Shown here piece by piece: positions 1 to 6,230 of a DNA stretch of 64,000 nt (within the stretch, counting starts at the first letter, position 1; every line of letters begins with the position of its first letter). The DNA comes from an uncultured Odoribacter sp. (GTDB taxonomy: Bacteria; Bacteroidota; Bacteroidia; Bacteroidales; Marinifilaceae). The position numbers and the translations under genes were made by a program. The stretch is taken from NCBI GenBank assembly GCA_944321165.1, contig CALUKE010000011.1, positions 19,934 through 83,933 on the forward strand, written 5' to 3'. The notes below the pieces were generated by a model. It was not told the DNA's origin. It was given only the letters and a program-made list of their open reading frames with translations, and did not search any database.

Positions 1-62
1 AGATGTTGTATGACCTGGGCGTACCCGACGAGAATGTCATGTATGACAATTTTGGCGGATAA
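1..62 (+). CDS. nqrF: C-terminal end of NqrF (Na+-translocating NADH:quinone reductase subunit F), partial
   Basis: The window opens inside a gene. The in-frame codons from base 3 to the TAA at 60-62 read MLYDLGVPDENVMYDNFGG. This matches the usual ending of NqrF, where a conserved helix precedes LGVxxENIxxDxFGG. NqrF is the FAD and 2Fe-2S subunit that accepts electrons from NADH in the sodium-pumping respiratory complex of the inner membrane. Only about 19 residues are visible, so the call rests on the C-terminal motif. Related ferredoxin-reductase proteins can end in a similar way. A strong terminator follows directly, consistent with nqrF being the last gene of an nqrABCDEF operon. Confidence 0.72.
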   Translation, partial: MLYDLGVPDENVMYDNFGG

Positions 63-94
63 TCCACCCGATCAAAGACGGAATATACAACAAA

Positions 95-127
95 TTAAAA
101 AACCACTGAGAAATCAGTGGTTTTTTA
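95..127 (+). terminator. Rho-independent terminator after nqrF
   Basis: Perfect hairpin AACCACTGA / TCAGTGGTT with a GAAA loop, preceded by an A run and followed by six T residues. It lies about 35 bp after the nqrF stop codon. The A run on the other side means it could also work on the minus strand. Confidence 0.9.
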
Positions 128-249
128 ATTGTAATATTGTATGATACCTGTTTCAACAGATTCATGTCAGCCAGAAATTTTTAGAATAAATATACAAAGG
201 AGTATCTTTACTTTTCATATAACCACCTATAAACGACACAAATCATCCT

Positions 250-716
250 GCTCTCCACAGACTCTCAAATCAGTGAACGCCCATCAAGAACTTTCCGATT
301 TGCCTATCCACATGCCCAAAATCTCTTTCAATCCGTTCCGTTTCAGACCGACACAGAGATAAACGGTCTTGTTTATGATCTTGCCGTTATCCCGTACCTT
401 AAAGAGAATACCGTCCACTCAAACGCAGAGATAAACCGGATCCAAAGGTCGGTTCTGCCATTTCTGGGCGGCCTGTTTTAGGTTGTTTGTAATAATGGGA
501 ATGACAGCCTCTCCATGTTCGGTTTGGATTCTCCGCCATCCGGGAATTACCGGTGTTGTTTTCCACCACAGCATTCTTTTCATAGCCCAAACGGGAATCC
601 GTTTTACCTTTATACATCTTTCCAATACCTGGGACATACAACTGCTTCCGAAACTTGCTTATATCAGCGTCTGTTTTGAACCGGTTAAGGAATTCTTTGC
701 TAACCTCATCAGACAC
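250..716 (-). pseudogene. Decayed IS256-family (mutator-type) transposase
   Basis: Reading minus from 716, one frame gives the transposase N-terminus (MSDEVSKEFLNRFKTDADIS, then LGYEKN and NNTGNSR). Homology then moves to a second frame with IQTEHGEAVIP, jumps straight to IITNNLKQAAQKWQNRPLDP (a large in-frame deletion compared with intact IS256 transposases), and meets a TGA just after PVYLCV where a Trp is expected. Beyond that stop the same frame still reads DGILFKVRDNGKIINK and LGMWIGKSESS before another stop near 310. The gene therefore has a frameshift, an internal deletion and at least two nonsense codons, and cannot make an active DDE transposase. Full-length relatives are about 400 residues. 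No clear terminal inverted repeats or target duplication were identified. Confidence 0.85.
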
Positions 717-770
717 TGTTTGTCACTTTTCTCCCATAATCTTCTTCATTTTGTAAATGTATAGAATAAA

Positions 771-804
771 AATACAGGACTCATTTTAAAATGAATCCCG
801 TATT
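771..804. repeat. Imperfect inverted repeat between the IS remnant and LP1
   Basis: Arms AATACAGGACTCATT (771-785) and AATGAATCCCGTATT (790-804) pair at 13 of 15 positions around a short A/T loop. There are A residues before and T residues after, so it could act as a two-way terminator. It could also be a leftover of the mobile element end; the sequence does not decide. Confidence 0.5.
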
Positions 805-850
805 TTCCATTTACACAAAATATTTTTTAGTACTGATAGAGGAATAAAGA

Positions 851-876
851 AAGAGCGACTATAAAAGTCGCCCTCT
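851..876 (-). terminator. Terminator of LP1
   Basis: On the minus strand AGAGGGCGACT / AGTCGCTCT forms a stem around TTTAT, followed by a T-rich stretch, 26-50 bp after the LP1 stop codon. Confidence 0.8.
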
Positions 877-901
877 CTAATTCAGTTATCTAAGATTCTG
901 C

Positions 902-3900
902 TTATTCTCCAGAAGGAGTTCCAGCAGCCTTTGAAACTTTCACTTGCAGATCATTCTTGGAAAGAACACCCCATTTGTACTTCACATTTACATCAATGAA
1001 CAAGTAGTAGTCAACGTTCACCGGAGTACCTGCATTATTGAAGTAAGCCAGGTGAGTCGGGTCTGCGGTTGCAGGTTTAGCAGTTGACTTATCAACACCA
1101 TCCCAAGTCATCATCTTCAGAGAACGTCCGGTCGGCAGAACACCGTCTTTCACACCATCCTTATGGATATAAGTACTGGTAGCTTCATCCCAAGCCAAGC
1201 TGGTTGTTGTTTCTTCAGTCAAGAAGGTTACTTCCTTCACTGCATAGTAGTCATACAGCTGGTGAGTATATTTCTCTTTCTCTGAAGCGTTAGCAGCAGC
1301 ATTAGCAGCAGCAACTTTATAACCGTTCCAGTCGGTGAATTTGAAGTTTTCAGCAACGCTCAGGAAGCTACCGTCAACTTCTGCATCAACGAAATTATCA
1401 GCGATTGTTCCATCTACAGTCAGCGGATCGATGAAGAATACTTCAAACTTCTGAACCGGAATAACATTGTAGATATTGTATGCAACTACCAAGTTTACAG
1501 GAACAGCTTTACCTACCAATTCTTTAGCAGCTTCGGTTCCGTTCAATGCATCTTTTTCATGCAGACGAATGATAGCCGAACACTTATCTTCATTGTTTCT
1601 CAGATATTCCTTATAATCCCACGGCAAATTCTTCTGGTTCTCAGCAACAGAAGCAGAGAAGAAGTTATTGATAGTAGCAGCCAAATTATCGTCAGACTGT
1701 ATATAGTCGAAGATATTTTCATCCGTCATATCAATATTGTTATTAGCGCCGGTCTCATTATCAACAGCGGTACCTACAGTCGTCTTCCACAATTGAGTAT
1801 TAGTCTTATCTACTACATATCCCTTCAGGTGAGAATACTCTGCAAATCTGTCAGCGTCGAATACGAACTTCACATCAGCGCAAGAACGGATATAGCTGAT
1901 AAATTGAGCTAAGCTAGTCGGTTTTTGTTTGGTCGGTTCATAGATATAACCATTTACCAAGTCTGCTTCGATATGGCTGTAGTCTGTCAAAGCACAAGCG
2001 CCACTTTCGGCTCCCGGATAAACGTGAGAAGTATTAGCGCTCACACCGTCATTATTCGTATTGTAAACAATCGGGTTCACATTGAATACACCTTCACCAA
2101 TACCATTCTTCCAGTAAGTACCCTGGTAAGCAAATTTCTGAACCGGAACTACGATTGTCTGTTTGAAGGTCTGTTTGATGTTACCGTTCAAGCCGGATTC
2201 GTCTACATATTCTACATCAATTTCGAAAGTAGAAGCATAGGTTCCGTTTCCAAGATCCTTCAACGTTCCAACAGTTTCAGGATTCATTGCCCACAACAAG
2301 TTGTAAGAGGTATTATCCAATGCATCAGGCAGCAGACCGAATACCAGATCCTTGTCATTGTTGATCTTTTCAAGACCTTCTTTATGAATTTTATCAGTAC
2401 CTGCATCCCAATCGGTTACAGCATCTGTTGAAACAGCCAATTTTTCTAAGTCAACAGCAACGCCATCTTTTCTCAAAGCATTGATCTTCATATTGGTATA
2501 GATCTTGTGGAATTGAGTCTTGCTGATGCTCTGACCGCCATCGAATTTAACCTGATGGTAAACATTTTCGTTCATAGCCTGTGAGAACATCTGCTGGAAC
2601 ATATCTTTACAAGTTACCGTATCATTCGGGAAGGTGTAAGCAGCAATCGTCTGTTCTTTTTCACCTGTCCAACGAACTTTGATATAACGTTGTGCAATCA
2701 AATTATTGTTGTTCTTGTCCACCAAAGAAACACGTACAATCGGCTCACGTCCAACAGAAGTCTTTGAGAACTCATCATCAGCCAATTCTACATTATAAAC
2801 TTCAGATTTCAGGAAATGGCCGTTCAAAATCTTACCGAATTCCTGTTCGTCAGTCTCCAGATTTCCCTGTAGATATTTGGCAGTTGCCAAAGCGAAACGG
2901 AATTCCAATCCATAGTCAGCATAATTTGCCAATTCTGAATGGCTGGAATGATCATTTTCATAAGAAATACAAACAGTTACCAATTTGCTCAGATCCAATA
3001 ATTCATTATAAGGTTGCTCAACATCCACTAACTGATTATTACCGGAGTTATACAAACAAATAGAATCATGATAGTGAACAAAAAATTCACCCTTATTATC
3101 TGTCTGTGTTTCATCTGCAAATTTACCATTCATTGCTTTCGTAAAGTCTGTTCTACTGTTTGCCAGATACGGAATAGCAATAATTTCCTCGATACGGCTG
3201 TATTCAGAATTTACGGCCACTTCTTCGCCACTTTCTTTTTCTGCATCTGTCAGATTAGCATCGGCAATCGGAGTCTTCAAAGAAGCCATCCAGAAAGTTT
3301 CTTTCTTGTCACCACTGTGAGCATCTCCTGTTGTACCGATCACAGTTTCCAGATATTCTTTATTTTTCTGGAAATAAACCGTCATGATACCCTTTTCCAC
3401 TTTATAATCGGTAACCTCAATCGGTTTATTATTCAGGATAGTAGCAGTTTTGGTCGTAATATTGGTAGAAGTCATACAATCAAATGACGGCATTTTCACA
3501 TCCTCTTTGGTAAGACCAATGTTCGGGTTCAACTGATAACTTACTTCGTTCTTAGCAGTAGAAATGGTGATAGATTTTGCACCAGTTGCAGCAACATGAT
3601 CCAACCAAGGCGTAGTTGCATGTTCCATAGCATTATTTCCCAGGAAATTATCATGTACATTTGCTTTGAATACCTGAGGAGTATATTGCAACGTGATAAA
3701 AGTAATAGCAGGAATGCCATTGATGTGGAACTCCGGAATCAGCGTTGTACTTGTCAAACGCTTGCCCACGATTGCCATCAACTGAGCAGTCAATTCAGTC
3801 ACTTCATTGGTTATTTCCTCTTTCAAAGCAGCCAATTCTTCTTTTGTGGCAGCATCATCAATTTTAGCGACTTTTTCTTCCAAATCTGCTACCTTTCCAC

Positions 3901-4267
3901 TCAACTCTTCCAGTTTTGTGATTTTTTCTGCTTGCTCATTTACAGTCTTTTCCAAAGACTCTACTTTACTTTTCAGAGCATCAAGATCTTCCTGAGAAGC
4001 ATTGCCTCCTGCTGTTGCAGCTTCCAAAGCTTTTTTAGCTTCAGCCAATGCGTCAGCAGCATCCGATTTAGCTTGCTCTGCAAGAGCTTTTGCCTCATCC
4101 ACAGAAGTCTTCAACGCATCTATAGAGGTTTGAAGACCTCCCAATTTGTCGATCTGTCCCTGTAAATGGTCAATGTCGTCATCGTAGTCTTTACAAGACT
4201 GGAATGATAACGACAATCCCAACACCATACACATCAAAATGCATAAAAATTTAGTTGTCTGTTTCAT
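902..4267 (-). CDS. LP1: large surface lipoprotein with N-terminal coiled coil, S-layer-like; promoter currently ON
   Basis: 1121 residues. A lipoprotein signal ends at C25 (LSLSFQSC), and the mature protein starts CKDYDDDID. Lys at +2 followed by acidic residues resembles the surface lipoprotein export signal known in Bacteroidota, so outer-face display is inferred. Residues about 34-165 are Ala/Glu/Lys-rich heptads predicted as coiled coil. Next comes LTSTTLIPEFHINGI, a motif shared with LP2-LP4, then a long beta-type region with the shared block VGREPIVRVSLVDKNNNN (near residue 515) and the ending VKYKWG. No enzyme motif is visible. It is one of four paralogues here and the only one on minus. 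A full promoter at 4444-4475 points at it across dyad site 1, so it should be the expressed copy. S-layer or surface-coat function is inferred from size, lipidation, coiled coil and the variation context. Confidence 0.85.
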   Translation of the reverse strand: MKQTTKFLCILMCMVLGLSLSFQSCKDYDDDIDHLQGQIDKLGGLQTSIDALKTSVDEAKALAEQAKSDAADALAEAKKALEAATAGGNASQEDLDALKSKVESLEKTVNEQAEKITKLEELSGKVADLEEKVAKIDDAATKEELAALKEEITNEVTELTAQLMAIVGKRLTSTTLIPEFHINGIPAITFITLQYTPQVFKANVHDNFLGNNAMEHATTPWLDHVAATGAKSITISTAKNEVSYQLNPNIGLTKEDVKMPSFDCMTSTNITTKTATILNNKPIEVTDYKVEKGIMTVYFQKNKEYLETVIGTTGDAHSGDKKETFWMASLKTPIADANLTDAEKESGEEVAVNSEYSRIEEIIAIPYLANSRTDFTKAMNGKFADETQTDNKGEFFVHYHDSICLYNSGNNQLVDVEQPYNELLDLSKLVTVCISYENDHSSHSELANYADYGLEFRFALATAKYLQGNLETDEQEFGKILNGHFLKSEVYNVELADDEFSKTSVGREPIVRVSLVDKNNNNLIAQRYIKVRWTGEKEQTIAAYTFPNDTVTCKDMFQQMFSQAMNENVYHQVKFDGGQSISKTQFHKIYTNMKINALRKDGVAVDLEKLAVSTDAVTDWDAGTDKIHKEGLEKINNDKDLVFGLLPDALDNTSYNLLWAMNPETVGTLKDLGNGTYASTFEIDVEYVDESGLNGNIKQTFKQTIVVPVQKFAYQGTYWKNGIGEGVFNVNPIVYNTNNDGVSANTSHVYPGAESGACALTDYSHIEADLVNGYIYEPTKQKPTSLAQFISYIRSCADVKFVFDADRFAEYSHLKGYVVDKTNTQLWKTTVGTAVDNETGANNNIDMTDENIFDYIQSDDNLAATINNFFSASVAENQKNLPWDYKEYLRNNEDKCSAIIRLHEKDALNGTEAAKELVGKAVPVNLVVAYNIYNVIPVQKFEVFFIDPLTVDGTIADNFVDAEVDGSFLSVAENFKFTDWNGYKVAAANAAANASEKEKYTHQLYDYYAVKEVTFLTEETTTSLAWDEATSTYIHKDGVKDGVLPTGRSLKMMTWDGVDKSTAKPATADPTHLAYFNNAGTPVNVDYYLFIDVNVKYKWGVLSKNDLQVKVSKAAGTPSGE

Positions 4268-4309
4268 CTGAAAAAAATTAAAAATGATTAGTTTCTAAAT
4301 GGTTAATTG
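4189..4309 (-). repeat. Shared 5' block, copy in LP1
   Basis: From about 40 bp before the start codon (CATTTAGAAACTAATCATTT...) through the codons for the signal peptide, this DNA is nearly identical to the same stretch in LP2 and LP4, including silent positions. The identity ends shortly after the lipobox Cys. Such a sharp limit suggests recent recombination or gene conversion rather than selection on protein alone. Confidence 0.8.
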
Positions 4310-4408
4310 TCTTTTTGTCTTTTTCTTTCTTCTATTTTTGCCGTATTTTTTTAATTGTTTATAATAATTGTTCACACCTAAATCTTCTATTTTTACCACT
4401 TTATATTT

Positions 4409-4429
4409 CCGTTACTTCACAGATAACGG
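4409..4429 (-). repeat. Dyad site 1: probable recombinase crossover site before LP1
   Basis: On the minus strand this reads CCGTTATCTGTGAA then GTAACGG: two arms (CCGTTA / TAACGG) around a 9-base centre. The same element occurs before LP2, LP3 and LP4. This copy is inverted relative to the other three. It lies 142 bp before the LP1 start and about 15 bp after the promoter -7 box, so it would sit at the start of the LP1 mRNA leader. Confidence 0.8.
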
Positions 4430-4443
4430 CAAAATTTTCTCTG

Positions 4444-4475
4444 CAAACATAAGCGTTTTTCTATAAATGAACAAA
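4444..4475 (-). promoter_or_regulatory. Outward promoter inside the invertible segment, driving LP1
   Basis: Minus strand: -33 box TTTG (4472-4475), 20-bp spacer, -7 box TATGTTTG (4444-4451), a perfect match to the Bacteroidetes consensus TTTG-N19/21-TAnnTTTG. Transcription should begin around 4437 and run through dyad site 1 into LP1. The recombinase lies on the other side and is divergent. Confidence 0.82.
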
Positions 4476-4570
4476 TAATAACGCTATTTTTTTATAATTT
4501 ATTGGAAAAACTACGTGAAAAAAACCATTTCTGTTAATGGGGGGATAAACTGCTTTTTTCTTATTTATAA

Positions 4571-4578
4571 TATATTTG
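4571..4578 (+). promoter_or_regulatory. -7 box for the recombinase gene
   Basis: TATATTTG matches TAnnTTTG and lies 62 bp before the recombinase start. No TTTG is present at the ideal -33 distance, so this is probably a weaker promoter. Confidence 0.5.
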
Positions 4579-4639
4579 TATATATATCCTTTATTGCCTT
4601 CTACGTGGTGTTTACAGATAGGCATATACAAACACATAA

Positions 4640-5599
4640 ATGTACTTGAAAATGAAAGAGATGAGCTTACAAAAAATGCTCTCCACAATTATCGGAGAGC
4701 TTCGGGAAAATGGTAGATGGGGAACCGCCCATATTTATCAGGCAACGATGAACGTGTTTACCGCATTCAATCAACAGCGACAATTACCTTTAGGCAAATT
4801 AGATGCTGCACTTTTAAAACGTTTTGAAATTCATTTACGTCAACGAGATTGCAGTTGGAACACCGTTTCTACGTATATGAAAACATTGCGTTCGGCTTAC
4901 AACAGAGCGGTAGATTACGGATATACCAGCTATATTCCCCGTCTTTTTGAACATGTATATACTGGTACAAAAGCAGACCGGAAAAGAGCATTGGATGCTT
5001 CAGATATGGGCTTTTTAGTAAGAGGAACAGAAGAAGATTTGTCGAAAAAAGTTTCTCCATCTAACCTGCAAAAAACCAAGATGTTGTTTGTTTTTATGTT
5101 TCTGGTTCGCGGCCTTCCTTTTGTTGATTTGGCATATTTGCACAAAAAAGATTTGCAGGGAAATGTATTATCATATCGCCGTAGAAAAACTGGTCGGGCC
5201 TTGAAAGTAGTCTTGTCGCCAGAAGCAATGCAATTAGTTCATTTAATGGCTAATAAAGATCAAGATTCTCCTTATTTATTTTCTATTTTACGCAGCAAAG
5301 ATGGTACAGAAGCAGCCTACCATGAATATCAATCCGCTTTACGGTGTTTTAATTATCATTTATCTGTACTGAAAAAGAATTTAGGTATGGAATCAAATCT
5401 CACAACCTATGTGGCGCGCCACACTTGGGCAACCATGGCATATTACTGTGAAATTCATCCTGGTATTATCTCAGAAGCGATGGGGCATTCATCTATTCAT
5501 GTGACGGAAACCTATTTAAAACCTTTCCATGACAAGAGGATAGATGAAGCAAATGCGAAAGTGATTTCTTTTGTAAAAAATGATGGAATTTCAGCATAA
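4640..5599 (+). CDS. Tyrosine site-specific recombinase (Bacteroidales Tsr/Mpi type)
   Basis: 319 residues from the first ATG; starts at Met5 or Met8 are also possible. The N-terminal part (about 10-105) is a SAM-like core-binding domain (HIYQATMNVFTAFNQ, WNTVSTYMKTLRSAYNRAVD). The catalytic domain has box I Arg157 (FLVRGLPFVDLAYL), a likely Lys183, box II Arg260 in TTYVARHTWAT, His283 in MGHSS, and nucleophile Tyr292 in HVTETYL. The usual box II His is a Tyr (Y257), a form recalled from Bacteroides recombinases that invert promoters. No relaxase, excisionase or phage gene is nearby, and the gene lies between two inverted dyads next to surface-protein genes. A DNA invertase acting on the dyads is therefore more likely than a mobile-element integrase. 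Inversion would flip this gene too. Confidence 0.88.
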   Translation: MYLKMKEMSLQKMLSTIIGELRENGRWGTAHIYQATMNVFTAFNQQRQLPLGKLDAALLKRFEIHLRQRDCSWNTVSTYMKTLRSAYNRAVDYGYTSYIPRLFEHVYTGTKADRKRALDASDMGFLVRGTEEDLSKKVSPSNLQKTKMLFVFMFLVRGLPFVDLAYLHKKDLQGNVLSYRRRKTGRALKVVLSPEAMQLVHLMANKDQDSPYLFSILRSKDGTEAAYHEYQSALRCFNYHLSVLKKNLGMESNLTTYVARHTWATMAYYCEIHPGIISEAMGHSSIHVTETYLKPFHDKRIDEANAKVISFVKNDGISA

Positions 5600-5647
5600 G
5601 AATATTAGTTTTAATTCATAAAGTAAACTAAATATTGTACTACTTTT

Positions 5648-5691
5648 CCACTTGAAGAAAGAAATTTTCAGTGGACTAATAGATTTTTTTT
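5648..5691 (+). terminator. Terminator after the recombinase
   Basis: CCACTTGAA / TTTCAGTGG hairpin with one bulged base, followed by a run of eight T residues at 5684-5691. It would stop recombinase transcripts before they cross site 2 into LP2, keeping LP2 silent in the present orientation. Confidence 0.65.
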
Positions 5692-5923
5692 GTTTCACAA
5701 AGTATTGTTTGTTTTATAATATTTTGATTTTCAGATATATAAATTCATAAATACATAATAAATTCTTTTTGATCACAATTCTTTTTTTCTTTTCATTATT
5801 AGATTAGTACTATTCCTTGTTTCCTTTCTTGAAGATGTTCTTTGATTTTTTCTATTTTAATAAAATTATATGTAATAACAAGTATACTTAATATATTTTA
5901 GTAATAATATATTTCTTATTCTT
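5692..5923. other. AT-rich spacer inside the invertible segment
   Basis: No open reading frame, RNA gene or TAnnTTTG promoter directed at LP2 is seen here. Near-matches such as TATTGTTTG and AATATTTTG have wrong spacing. Lack of a promoter at this end is the main evidence that LP2 is OFF. Confidence 0.6.
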
Positions 5924-5944
5924 CCGTTATCTGTGAAGTAATGG
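5924..5944 (+). repeat. Dyad site 2: probable crossover site before LP2
   Basis: Plus strand CCGTTATCTGTGAA then GTAATGG. It shares 20 of 21 positions with site 1 and is inverted relative to it. It lies 206 bp before the LP2 start. Confidence 0.78.
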
Positions 5945-5952
5945 TGTGTTTG

Positions 5953-6017
5953 TATACAATAAATTAGTATTAAAATTATACAATTTGTATTATAAAAACA
6001 ACAATATAGTATACAAT
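5953..6017 (+). repeat. Three TATACAAT direct repeats in the LP2 leader
   Basis: TATACAAT occurs at 5953-5960, 5977-5984 and 6010-6017, with an ATTTGTAT near-inverse after the second. The stretch is absent from the otherwise similar LP1 and LP4 leaders. Protein binding or leader structure is possible; function unknown. Confidence 0.45.
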
Positions 6018-6121
6018 TTATGCAAAAATATAACTATTAAATAAATGATTTTAAATCACTTAAAAATGAGTAACATTAGAAAAAAGAATTGAATAAAAGA
6101 AAAAGAACAATTAATTATTTA

Positions 6122-6230
6122 AAAACTAATCATTTTTAATTTTTTTCAGATGAAACAGACAACTAAATTTTTATGCATTTTGATGTGTATGGTGTTGGGA
6201 TTGTCGTTATCATTCCAGTCTTGTAAAGAT
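6122..6230 (+). repeat. Shared 5' block, copy in LP2
   Basis: AAAACTAATCATTTTTAATT, TTTTTTCAG and the start and signal-peptide codons are nearly identical to the LP1 and LP4 copies. Identity with LP4 continues further downstream than with LP1. Confidence 0.8.

Larger units (their letters stand above)
4409..5944. other. Predicted invertible segment (recombinase plus outward promoter)
   Basis: The 1.54 kb between inverted dyad sites 1 and 2 holds the tyrosine recombinase, its own promoter and terminator, and one promoter facing out over site 1. Inversion would turn that promoter to face over site 2 into LP2 and silence LP1. This layout matches the invertible promoters of Bacteroides capsule loci. 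Inversion itself is inferred: only one orientation is seen in a single assembled sequence. Confidence 0.72.

Noticed and set aside
1559..4165. Several plus-strand reading frames inside LP1 (for example 1559-1912, 2692-3063, 3596-4165)
   Set aside because: They are antisense to a long, well-supported lipoprotein gene, have Cys/Phe/Ile-rich low-quality composition and no start signals.
4640..5599. Recombinase as integrase of a mobile element
   Set aside because: No excisionase, relaxase, phage or transposon genes and no tRNA-type attachment site are nearby; the gene lies between inverted dyads next to surface-protein genes.
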